From: Fasciolopsis buskii
Taxonomy: Eukaryota > Platyhelminthes > Trematoda > Plagiorchiida > Fasciolidae
DNA: 64,000 bases
Direction: 5' to 3'
Assembly: GCA_008360955.1 (NCBI GenBank)
Contig: LUCM01006870.1
Location: 144,354-208,353 of the forward strand
How positions within the stretch are numbered: position 1 is the stretch's first letter; each line of letters opens with the position of its first letter. Below are positions 24,861 through 35,543 of the stretch, piece after piece. The position numbers were made by a program, and so were the translations under genes. Below the pieces are notes generated by a model, which saw only the letters and a program-made list of their open reading frames with translations, ran no database searches and was not told the origin of the DNA.

Positions 24861-26248
24861 ACAAGACTCATTTCGAATCCTCAATAAAACTTCAAATAGA
24901 CGACAGAAGAAAAGTTATCTTCAGGGTCAAGTACGAAGACCGCGAAGAATGGTAAAAATGGTACAGTGTAGTTGGTGATTCTGTTTGGCGTGCGGTCTGA
25001 AAGGTACAACGGTTCAGATCGATGAAGAATACCAGGTGCTTTATCACGTGACAACATAGAGAATCCCAACTTAAGACAACTAATACTACTAAAATGGTGG
25101 TTCGCATTTCGATCAATAATGAGACAATTACCGGTGCGTACCATTGCACAATAAAGTCCATCGTAAGACGGCGGGAGGTGTTTAGGAGCCCCACCAACCT
25201 AAGAAGTAAAGGACCTGTTGATATATCCCGAGGGAGGTGGAAGGAACGTGGAAGATAACCAGCTATTGGCGACTGAATATGGCGTATGCGTTCCTTCAAA
25301 CGGACACCAAAGAACTACAAATCACGATAATAAGACGTTTTATCGGCAAAAGACTGCCTGCAACGCGTATTGAAGTAACGTAAGTGGTCTCCGTATACCA
25401 TTTGTTATCAACGGCAGTTTCTGTTCCTTCAGGATATGACTCGGCCATAATGGAATATTTCAAATGTCAGTGAAACTGCTCCTCGCGATCTTTCAAAATT
25501 AGGCGATGTCTTTGTAGGGATGCGTTCGCAGCCGAGCGCCGAAGGAAATCAGGGAATAAAGTCAACGTGAGCCGAGAACAGTGATAGCAGATAATCGCGG
25601 CGAGCACTCTGATCGAAGTAATACAAGTTTTCGTAACTGTGCGTCACAGACCTATGAAGATATTTTTAATGGGATTGTCTTTTGGTCAACGAGTGTGACA
25701 GTTAGTACCATGGGGATAAATACGTAAGACTGTTAGAAACTGAGAGGGAACCAACTAAGACAACGTGAACAATCGAAACAGTTATCAAGCAAAGCAAAAG
25801 GTGTCGCGAAGCGAACCGTATGCCAGCGGGCTTGCGGATGTCTGGAAGCGTGTTTGGGAAAAATGAAATGATCAGTGACCAACTTTGTAGATGGACAAGC
25901 ATCCGCATGAGAAATAGAGTAAAAATGGCCCACAGAAATTTGAAGAAACCCAAGGGTATAAACGAAGGAGACCTGGTCTGCCTTTTCGGCAAGGGGGATA
26001 ATATATTCAACGAAATTCAAATGCAAGTGAGAATGCTACTGTTGATGTGGCACATCTGCATGCTGAGAGAAAAGAAATATTCCCTGTTTGGATGGAAAAA
26101 GAACAGACTGAGTGAGTATGTTTTCTGGGCCTGAAGCATAACGACTGTAAGTGAAGAACTGCGAATTAAGACCTGGATAACGGATTCCTTTCAGACATTA
26201 CAGAGCGCATAAAACGGTAGTTAGATATGAGCAGTCAGCCCAATAGGG
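24861..26248. other. Unassigned sequence after the Penelope-like relic
   Basis: The first few hundred bases may be eroded Penelope-like sequence. A plus-strand frame at 25,820-26,134 is basic and contains GINEGDLVCLFG, faintly like the integrase C-terminal region of LTR elements, but without any supporting domain. Nothing else is supported. Confidence 0.35.
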
Positions 26249-27955
26249 AAATGAATCAACGGAGAAGTAACTGGTTAACGCCGATGGCCCCCACTCAGCC
26301 AATCTTCGCCATCTCGCAAGCACGTTCTTGTTGGGGATCCTAATCATTTATCTGTTCAGTGACTGGACTCCGTCGAAGTACGCGTCCACGAACCTGGATG
26401 AAAAATTCAAACAATGAATTTCATACTGCAATGGTCGTCATGCCAGATAATCAGGGCCGCGCTTCCTATCGCTTCAACAGGGTTGGGCACTGATACGTAT
26501 GCTTTTGTTCTGATCTCCCGGGCTGAGCTAAGGGCCGACTACGTGATATCTCTGTCTTTTGATTCAAAGGCTTCGGTTAGAGTTCCCAAAAAAGAACCTC
26601 GCCTAAGATGCTGGCTGCTTCTATCACCCTTTCTATGAATAATCTTACCGAATTTCTTTTGTCCAATAGAATGAATTCGCAAGAGACCACAAAAAATTGG
26701 TGTTCGGCGGATCTAAACGACGGTGACATTGATGAAATGAGAGTAAATAAATTTTGTGCATTACTTAAGTCTAAGTTTCCTTTTCGATCATCTGTTTTTA
26801 ACGAACATATATTGAATCAACTAGGGCAAAAAGTGTCCCAGTTGGAGCTCTCGGAAATAAAAATCCATACTGCGCCTCTAAAACACATTCTACTTCCATA
26901 ATCATTCTTTCCTTGGCCCTAATAGAATCTCATTCTCTCGCTTCACTCTCCGGGCGTCAGGTGCTTCGGTATTCAGTGCTCACGGTCAGGCTGGCGTTAA
27001 GATTGCTCTGAGTAATTAAGCACATTATGCACAATTAAACTAGATCTCCATCAACAGCCAGTTTTATGCAGTTTAGTCAGATGGTTCAGTACGGATCAAC
27101 AGTAGTCGACTAGATTCATTGTCTATTCATCACATCCGTTTATGTGCCAAATGAATGCAACTCAACTGAGACCAAAGAGAAATTTCAGCGGGACTCAGCG
27201 GACGTCATGTTACTTGCCCGGGGATTTTGACGTCCAAATCGGCCACTCGGCGGTGAATTGAAGATCTATCTTCTCTCCCCGATGACAGCCCAGTCCAGTT
27301 TTGTCCAGACCACAAACGGATCCTGGTGAATGAAATTTTCCACCGTAAAAGGGTGACATCAACTAAGCTGGCACTCTCGTTCGCCTTTGCAAAGTTGGAC
27401 TCAGATTGACCACAATGCCACTGATGACCGGTGGGGTGAATCAGCAGATGACTATCGGCTATTTTGGTCTACATTCGTGAACTCAGATCATGTTCCAAGT
27501 TTGACCTCGTTTCTGTTTTTATCCAGTCTGTGATCGTACGAGTACGAAAGCCATTTGCTCAGTAAGTTGATTCTAGATGATAATCACCGACTTGGATTTC
27601 CACAGGAACCTTCAATGCAGCTGTCGTCTGAACAATGTGTCCATGATCCGACTGAAAACTAAGAGCAGATTAAAAAACCCCTGAATTCAACAGCGAGAGC
27701 GATGCGGGGCTTCAGGTCATATGTGCCTCAGAAATGCTTGATATCTTCGATTTCAAGTGACCTATTGGATGCTCGCATATCCGTACCTTCGGAAGCGACA
27801 CACAATGAGATAAGATAGCCCCGAAACGCCAACTGACAAGAATCCTGGTAACTGACCGTGATTAGTGGTGAATGGGAAAACATAGGGAATTGGAAAACAC
27901 TTCATAAGCAACAAGAGCAATACACGCTTGCAAATCGCTGCTAGAAGAGCCTGTG
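26249..27955 (+). mobile_element. RTE-clade retrotransposon copy 2, 5' half only
   Basis: The first 370 bases or so match the 5' region of copy 1, for example TTCTTGTTGGGGATCC and the block around CAGATAATCAGGGCCGCGCT. After an intervening ORF, endonuclease sequence is readable in shifting frames: SRFTLRASG and AHGQAGVKIALS (about 26,935-27,020), SDGSVRINSSRLDS, STETKEKFQ, GDFDVQIGHSA near 27,220, WTQIDHNATDDRWGESADDY near 27,400 and FWSTFVNSDHV. Linker-like LNSTARAMRGFRSYVPQKC follows near 27,690. The RT core and 3' end were not found, which is unusual for LINEs because they normally truncate at the 5' side. A deletion or the adjacent assembly problem may explain this. Confidence 0.8.
26608..26901 (+). 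CDS. 97-codon ORF embedded in RTE copy 2, unknown
   Basis: An uninterrupted frame lies between the RTE 5' region and the first endonuclease block. It contains NDGDIDEMRVNKFCALLKSK and LGQKVSQLELSEIKIHTAP. I do not recognise it, and no counterpart was seen at the equivalent place in copy 1. Surrounding RTE frames are full of stops while this one is clean, so it may be an insertion of other coding sequence rather than element protein. The start codon is a guess, and the coding part may begin only around 26,640. Confidence 0.3.
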   Translation: MLAASITLSMNNLTEFLLSNRMNSQETTKNWCSADLNDGDIDEMRVNKFCALLKSKFPFRSSVFNEHILNQLGQKVSQLELSEIKIHTAPLKHILLP

Positions 27956-28113
27956 ATATATAGGTACGTGATTACTTTGCTTATTGTACTTAGTAAGTCT
28001 TCCAAAAAGAACGCTAGTTGAATAAATGTGTTTGATTAGGTAGGTGGTACCAGGTTCCGAGTTTGCTTCCTTAGTTTTCTCTTGGTGCAGTGGAACAGAT
28101 AGACTAAGTAGAT
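27262..28113. repeat. 852-bp segment, left copy of a gap-flanking duplication
   Basis: This segment matches 28,124-28,975 from AGATCTATCTTCTCTCC to GACTAAGTAGAT without a visible difference. It contains part of RTE copy 2. Only 10 Ns separate the two copies. Identity over 852 bases across a gap points to an unmerged contig overlap rather than a biological tandem duplication. Confidence 0.95.
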
Positions 28114-28123
28114 NNNNNNNNNN
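28114..28123. other. Assembly gap (10 N)
   Basis: A run of ten undetermined bases with matching 852-bp sequence on both sides. Confidence 0.99.
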
Positions 28124-28975
28124 AGATCTATCTTCTCTCCCCGATGACAGCCCAGTCCAGTTTTGTCCAGACCACAAACGGATCCTGGTGAATGAAATTT
28201 TCCACCGTAAAAGGGTGACATCAACTAAGCTGGCACTCTCGTTCGCCTTTGCAAAGTTGGACTCAGATTGACCACAATGCCACTGATGACCGGTGGGGTG
28301 AATCAGCAGATGACTATCGGCTATTTTGGTCTACATTCGTGAACTCAGATCATGTTCCAAGTTTGACCTCGTTTCTGTTTTTATCCAGTCTGTGATCGTA
28401 CGAGTACGAAAGCCATTTGCTCAGTAAGTTGATTCTAGATGATAATCACCGACTTGGATTTCCACAGGAACCTTCAATGCAGCTGTCGTCTGAACAATGT
28501 GTCCATGATCCGACTGAAAACTAAGAGCAGATTAAAAAACCCCTGAATTCAACAGCGAGAGCGATGCGGGGCTTCAGGTCATATGTGCCTCAGAAATGCT
28601 TGATATCTTCGATTTCAAGTGACCTATTGGATGCTCGCATATCCGTACCTTCGGAAGCGACACACAATGAGATAAGATAGCCCCGAAACGCCAACTGACA
28701 AGAATCCTGGTAACTGACCGTGATTAGTGGTGAATGGGAAAACATAGGGAATTGGAAAACACTTCATAAGCAACAAGAGCAATACACGCTTGCAAATCGC
28801 TGCTAGAAGAGCCTGTGATATATAGGTACGTGATTACTTTGCTTATTGTACTTAGTAAGTCTTCCAAAAAGAACGCTAGTTGAATAAATGTGTTTGATTA
28901 GGTAGGTGGTACCAGGTTCCGAGTTTGCTTCCTTAGTTTTCTCTTGGTGCAGTGGAACAGATAGACTAAGTAGAT
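28124..28975. repeat. 852-bp segment, right copy of a gap-flanking duplication
   Basis: This is the same sequence as 27,262-28,113. The RTE endonuclease block recurs here only because of this duplication and should not be counted as a third RTE copy. Confidence 0.95.
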
Positions 28976-30990
28976 TTTTCTAGTCCATAATATGGTTTGC
29001 AGTCTCCAAGTACATTTAGATCTTGAAGGCATCAACACAAGCGCCAGAGCCAAACACAATCAGAACCTATTCGATAAATGGACTTAATGGAGGGGGGACG
29101 GCGCGCTCTGGTTCACTAAATTTAAATGCATTTGCGCTCAACCGTGATGAGTAAATTTCGGTAACACATGCAGCCTGGCAGTTGGGAGTAATTACAGTCG
29201 ATAAAGCTGCCCCAATTCTGATTTTTCATGGAGAGTTTCGTGACCTGTTAGCCTAGATTTAGTGGTGCAACGATGTGCTTATTGCGCATTATTTTGTTAC
29301 TGCTATGCTACATGACGGCCGCTAAATCGTTTATTGACGACGGGGAGTCCTGAAGTTGCACGATTCGGTGAACAAAACAAGATAAACAGAAGAAAAGCTT
29401 CATGATGTACAGGATTCTTTTTCTACAACAGAGTGAGCCACTGCCACTGTTGAGCTTCCTGCCTCGTTTAATCGCGAAGCATCAGCGGCCGATAACCATT
29501 CTGATTCCCGAAGTCTCAGGTACAATGCAGCAACCTAAAATTTTGCGGTGCGTGTGATACTAGTTACGAGTAGGTAACGTTCGTAATGGAAAGAGATGGT
29601 GAGCCGTTTAACGGTATTGATTTGCTCATTTTTATTAGCAGTGTGATAACCGGTAGATAATCGGATTCGCTGAATTTCTCTCCCGTACGACACGTACAAC
29701 TGAGTAAACCCTGAAACCAGTGTACCATCTAAGAAGAGACCATTCGGCCAACTACGTTTCGTCTATTTCCGTCATCCTAGTTATTTCGGGAAAAAATTCC
29801 ACATCGAGAAGTGGAACAATCTTGTTAATTTAGTCGAAGTAATTGACTACTTAATTGCCTGTGGCAGGTATTCTTTTATTTTTAGTGTTTAACCGAAAAG
29901 GTATTTTTCCGTCCCGTCTCGTCTCGTTATCATTCTAAACTCTGGCTTGCTTTTCCGTTCCTTTCTGTCTTGCAACGATCTGGGATAAATCACTTGGAAC
30001 TCTCACCGCAAAGACATCAACAATGTTGAAACAAAAGAGCTGCAGGTTGTTATTCGCTTTAGTAAATAATGGAAACTAAATATTGTATTTGCCAATTAGC
30101 TTAGCTGGTGAACAAACCCGAGAGATTAATTATTTCTGAGAATTCATGATTCAGCATTTACGGTTTAAACTGTGGTCAAACTCATGAACTGAAATGGTAT
30201 TCAAAAAGGGAGCCATGCATTTGAGTTTGATTGTATATTGCTTGGGATGTGAGAAGTAACAAGGAAGAACATGAAGCGGTTTTAATTGGATTTGATTTGA
30301 GACCGTTGGGATCTGGGGGAGAGTCGATTCACATTTCCAGGCCCATCATTGGGATATTCCATTAGATATGCGTTTGTGGATATGTTTCGGTGTGGTTTTG
30401 TTCGGTAGAGCAGAGAAGGTGAACAGAGTATATTGCTCGCTTTTAAGCATGTAGTTTGGATATTAGTTGTCTCTTGTCACTGGGAGTCAGAGTCTGTATC
30501 TGAGTGTATTTTCATCGGTTTGGTGAAAGGATGGCGCCAGGCAAAACATAAGAGAAGGTTGATTAAAATCTTCTCAGTGGCCAAAAAGTATCATGTGTCC
30601 GAGTATCTGACGTGAAACACTGCCAGGCTGGCGCTTGCCTAACCAACACGGGTTGAGTTATTCAACGAAAGGGACAACTACCGTGCGGTACTAGTACATC
30701 AAACGCATTCGTTTGAGTACCATTACAAAGAGGCGGGCAGAAAAGTCAATTGGTGATTTATCGTACTGCTAACGGAGATGAGCTCCGGAGCAAATGCGTT
30801 AGCAGTTCCCGGTGGAACGTATTTTCCGCAACTTCATTTAGTCAATTCCATTTCGGTTATCCGTGTATAAAGCTTTCGTACATCATAATCGCGCTTTTTG
30901 AATGGCTGCGATACAGATCTGTGTCATCCTATTTCGTTATTTAGTTGTCGAATTTTTGGTTTGATTATGTTCTTCGTTCGACGATACAAT
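28976..30990. other. No supported gene
   Basis: No motif-bearing frame is seen. A 60-codon plus-strand frame at 30,433-30,615 has no support beyond length. If the gap-flanking duplication is collapsed, this stretch directly follows RTE copy 2, but I could not recognise RT sequence in it. Confidence 0.4.
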
Positions 30991-31019
30991 CGCTTGGAAT
31001 TACTTTTGTTCAAAAACCG

Positions 31020-33620
31020 CATCATTTCTCAACATATATTTGGATCCCGTATTTCTGCACCTCAACGAACATCTAATCGCTCTAAAAGAGACACTCGTGC
31101 TGGCTGGCTGGCATGCAGCTCTTCAATGCACCCTTCCAGCCAAGATGTCCATTCCGGCATTATTGAGTACCAACATCCAAACCTTGTTTGCGAAAAGGAC
31201 GGATCTGTACCTCAAACTTCAATCACCGATCCATGTTCATACGTATGTCATCTGCATACAAGCATCATGGCTAACCTCGGATGTTGCTGATTCACTCATG
31301 TCGATGGGCAGATTCAGGCTCCATCGACAGGACACAGCTTCAACCAAGAAGAAGACTGGAGGCGGTGTGATAACACACAGACTCCTTCTGGTTTGGCAAG
31401 TCCAAAGTTGTTTATACGCACTCGCTGAAAGGAACTGACTGTCTCGCAACACGGTGTCACCCTAGGTTTTCTCGCCATGCCAGCGCTATCATAACGAATT
31501 CATACATTGCTCTGTTTAGCTCGCAACAAAACATCACATCTTTTCTCGACTCTTTTCTACTGTTAATCGTTCCTTTTCTTGAGAGTAATCCGCGAATTAA
31601 TGTAGTTGATTTCAATCATGAATCTACCCTACCACCGACTATGTTTGCTTTGACTGATCTCTGCGTTTCTCCGACCAGGGGCGGTTCCTTTTTAGGTAGG
31701 ATTATTACCAACATCCGTAATTTATTTGCCCTGAAACGGCGTGCTCCAATTTCAGGTAGTGATCATCATCTGCTTCTGTTAGGGCCCAAGATTTACTCCA
31801 GGTCAGCTTTCCATTCCTTCAGACAAATGAATCAAATCCAAGTTCGCCTCCATAACTTTTCAAAAAAAGCATTATTCTCCTTCAAAAATCCTTTTCGCTC
31901 GCATCTACCTGTTTCTCTTTTGAGCCCCTGCTCAAAGACAATGTCAAACTTTTCACAGAGACGGCCAACGCAATCTTTGATATTTGCTGCCCCTCAGAAA
32001 CACTATTTGTCTCAAATGGCCGCATCTCCACCCAGAAACTGAAATCTCAAAGTAGACGCAAGATGCGCTTCTGCAAATCTGGTAATACCTTAAGCGTGCG
32101 GTTTATTTCCAACCTAATAAGAGCGGAAAATGAACGCCTCGACACTACCTTCGCCAGCTAACTCCTGAGCGGTAACAGAGTGATGATGTGACAGTTACAA
32201 AAATTCGCACCACTAAAATTATCACCGGAGTGGGTCCTGACAGTTGGTCTTCAGCTCTTTTGAGGCATGGTGCTGTATCTCTGACCGATGCATTTACTTC
32301 TCTAATTAACTCATCATTAGTCTGGTCTTCTATCGCTGATTGTTGGAAACCCGTCACTATTATTCCCATCCCAAAATCTAGCAGTTCTACTGCTTTGGAA
32401 AAACGATTTCGCCCCATCACCTAAACATTCCGGTTTTAAACTGACGGAGCGTGCTAAACTGAGGCGCATGTGTTCTTCTGTGTATCTTTCTGACGACCCT
32501 TTTCAGTTTGCCTATAAATCTAACACGTCCACTTTAGACGCTGTCACCTCCTTCATTCACCGTATTTGTAAGTCCTCAAATGCATTGACGAAATCCGTCC
32601 GTTGCGCCTTTCTAGACCATTTGTCGGCATTTGACTCGATCCCACGGTCTCCTCTACTTCACAAACTGCAAACATTTGGTTGTCCCAATTCTTTATTAGC
32701 ATGGCTATCTGATAACTTTACTAACCTAACACAGTGCACACGAATGGACGATAAAACTTCAAAACCATTGATTACCAACTCAGGCGTGTTGCAGGGTGCT
32801 GTTCTTTCACCAATTCGTTTCTCTACTTACATAAGCGACTTATCAACCAGCTTACCATGTCTTCTGTTTAAGTATGCTGATGATGTTGCCTTCTCTCAAG
32901 CCGTTTCGAATACCGATGACTTTCAAACTTTTTCCAGTAGCCTATCTTCTATCTAGGATTTCTCTGCATGAGCTGGTTTAAATTTCAACACATCTAAGTG
33001 TTTCGAATGTCTGTTCTTTCTTTCTCTCGGTCGGCCTACCCATCCGTAACGTCTTCTATTGCCTCAAAAGCACTTACCAAGGTTGACTCTGTGAAATATC
33101 TAAGAGCTGCTACTCATAAAAATCTGACGTGGACTTCTCACATTTACACCGGTGTAAAAACTCTCCAGTGGTTGTCGTTTCAAATCAGGAAGCTTCGGCA
33201 TTATAATGCGAAACAAGTTACTATCTCCCGATTTGTATACTAATATGTTTTTCCAATCCTTTACTGATCTCAGGTTTACTTCTAAAAGACTTTAAAATCG
33301 TTCGCCGAGGCTATCAGTTATTAGCCGTGTGTCTTTCGTACCACTGACTGAATTGTTCCTTACTCTATGTGATCAAAACTTATCAGCATGTGAGAAATTT
33401 GCTCACAAGATTCGTTTTGAGCCCATGCATCCTCTTTACAAAGACCTTTCAAAGTGCCGCTCTCATATGTATACATGATCCGCTTTTCGTTTCATACCCT
33501 TTAGAATCAATATCTATAGAAACTTCACGGTCCCATATTTGGCACGAATTTGGACAAATCGTGGCCGGGTTGAAGCCGAATTCCTGAGCAATCTGTCGTA
33601 AAGTGCTGTGGTTATTCCTG
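31020..33620 (+). mobile_element. CR1/Jockey-like LINE, copy A
   Basis: Endonuclease and RT segments appear in order on the plus strand. The 31,040-31,438 frame ends with ASWLTSDVADSLMSMGRFRL and KKTGGGVITH, matching the WLxxDxxD and GGGV parts of LINE endonucleases. PTRGGSFLGRIITNIRNLF and APISGSDHHLLLLGPKIYS follow at 31,670-31,800. RT blocks start near 32,220 and run to about 33,240, and tail-like sequence with CEKFAHKIR continues to about 33,500. At least five frame changes or stops interrupt the protein. The RT motif block itself is nearly intact, so this is a younger copy than B. The 3' boundary is approximate. Confidence 0.88.
32188..33243 (+). pseudogene. CR1/Jockey-like reverse transcriptase, copy A
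   Basis: The N-terminal part (32,188-32,424) has GVGPDSWSSALLRHGAVSLT and CWKPVTIIPIPKSSSSTALE. After a frameshift the long frame 32,468-32,956 gives DPFQFAYKSNTSTLDAVTSF, FLDHLSAFDSIPRSPLLHKL, NSGVLQGAVLSPIRFSTYIS and FKYADDVAFSQ, which are RT motifs through the intact YADD catalytic box. A stop near 32,955 precedes a C-terminal block, SKALTKVDSVKYLRAATHKN then LTWTSHI, in the 32,998-33,243 frame. In active relatives this enzyme copies LINE RNA at a nicked target. Here the broken frames make it a pseudogene, though the palm motif is conserved. Confidence 0.9.
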
Positions 33621-35357
33621 GGTGAGTTATTATATGTATATATTTTTATACGAGGTGGTGGGTGTATTTTTAATTGATTAATTATTTTCTTCCCCTTGTT
33701 TTATTTGTACCCTCACATATTTTGTCTGAGACGCGACATTATTGAGTGTACGCAAAAGTCTCTGCAATATAATGCACTGCAATATAATAATCGAAATTTA
33801 TGATGCCCTCAAATTTCCAGTCTTACGACCGCTTATTTCTAGTTACTTCAGTTGCATTTGGACAGGCAGCCTTCTCAGTTCTCCTCGGAAATCCCTAAAA
33901 ACTGCTAACTTGACAGCGCTAATCGGTCAGTATAAGTTCACATATTTCTGAGACTAAGAATATTGGGAGCATGCGGGAACTAAACGATTAGTAAGAAGAC
34001 GAATTCTTACGGGATCTCTTATCACGTGGGGCTGGAAAATTAGAGTAACTGGAGGACCAAATTTTTAGTTTTACTCAAAATAGGCTAAATTATTGTGTGC
34101 ATATAAGTGAAAGTGTACAATAGAAGTTTATGATTTTTGCCTATTTATTTTTTTTATTGAAAAATGGGTAGGGACTGATCAGGAGTTAAATGAGGTAAGA
34201 GGAATCCAAGAGTATTAGTTGATCTTTCGAGCAATAGTATTTTGACCATTTAAGGGATAATGCCACAAAAGTTGATGTTACGTTATCTTTTCTGGACTAG
34301 AATATCTACTGTGGGGTGGGATAATGCAAGACTTCTATTTTGCTGTTATTGCTTCCCCAAAATTAACTCTGAACCGTTCGAATCCTTCTTCTTGACGATC
34401 TCAAAATAATGAGAACCAGTTCATTTAATGGAGTATGTAAACGAGCGGATAATAGTGGTTAATGGGTAAGCATTTCGGAAATATCCTAACACTTAATACC
34501 GTCAGCCCAAGGAACCTGCTTCAGATGAGGATGTGGGATAAGTTTTAACGTAGACACAGGGGCGAGTGCAAGGCGTTAGAAGTCCTGAGAAGACTAAACT
34601 GACTGACACAAAAAATTTGTGTTCCATTACCAAAGTCTAGCTGCAGTAAGTGAATCCGGCTGATGTGATTCGTAAATGGACTCTTTATTCATGCACACCA
34701 AGAGCGAGTCTAATGAGAAAACTTATGTCGGATTATACAATTACAGGGATGATTGAACATGAAAGTGCCGCTTACGCACATGTGATAAGCGGCTAAATTG
34801 CAAAACATGTCATATGCTTCCTATATGTTTTATTCTCACATCCACGTACAATACTACTCATAATAAGAGCAACTCATACTCTGTTCCCGCTTTGTCAATT
34901 TGCCGTCTCAAGGAAATCGTTAGTGTTCGTCTAAGTCTACCGGCCAATTAGCAATTAAGTGATTTCGTAATTAATTGCACTTGTGTATGTGCGATCCGTC
35001 ATCAGTTGGCTTAGTATTCGTATATGTACTAATGGATTTTGCGAAGAATATACCGCTCATAGAATTGGGTTGAAATAGTCAACATATAAATTAACAGGTG
35101 CTAGAGATTTGTGAGAAGGTAGAAGCGGGACAAACCATTTGCGAGGAGGACATCTATTTTCCCTCACGTTATTAGTTCACTAGACGTTGTTGGGATTAAG
35201 TGCATAATAATCAGTGAGGAAATGTATTGAGCAAGGTCTGATTGTTGGCCGGATTAGCTTTGCACCTAGAAGTTGTATCGCTTGACGGCAGGGATGAAGC
35301 TTGAAGATCCGTTCGCCGGTCGGTTTGGAAATCGTTTTTGTTTCAATCTTGATCACT
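33621..35357. other. No supported gene
   Basis: AT-rich sequence with stop-dense frames. A 69-codon plus-strand frame at 33,742-33,951 has no recognisable content. Confidence 0.45.
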
Positions 35358-35543
35358 TTTATTCTTTTTTAAATCCATTTACTTCCTTTATTAATGAAAT
35401 AACAATGTACACCATTTTCCAAGAACGGGGCCGGGGCCACCAGATGGCTGCTAGATTGGGAATTTGACCGGTAGTGGATGGTTTTGAACCCGCGACCTTC
35501 ACGTCCAAACGCCCCGACCTTATCCGCTTGGCCACCGCCGGCC
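35358..35543 (-). repeat. tRNA-derived SINE, copy 4 (best-preserved head)
   Basis: Read on the minus strand, the head is GCGGTGGCCAAGCGGATAAG (box A), then GGGCGTTTGGACGTGAAGG, then CGCGGGTTCAAAACC (box B), as in a Leu-type tRNA gene. The body CTAGCAGCCATCTGGTGGCC and the tail TTAATAAAGGAAGTAAATGG follow. The paired stems and anticodon of a real tRNA are not maintained, so it is a SINE and not a tRNA gene. Confidence 0.88.

Noticed and set aside
25820..26134. Possible LTR-element integrase C-terminus (GINEGDLVCLFG)
   Set aside because: Only one weak motif; no protease, RT, RNase H or long terminal repeats nearby.
27262..28975. True tandem duplication of an RTE segment
   Set aside because: Copies of identical length and sequence abut a 10-N gap exactly, which fits an assembly artefact better.
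35490..35543. tRNA-Leu-like sequence on the minus strand
   Set aside because: Boxes A and B are present, but the arms do not fold into a full cloverleaf, no clear anticodon loop is kept, and the same head recurs with a SINE body and tail.
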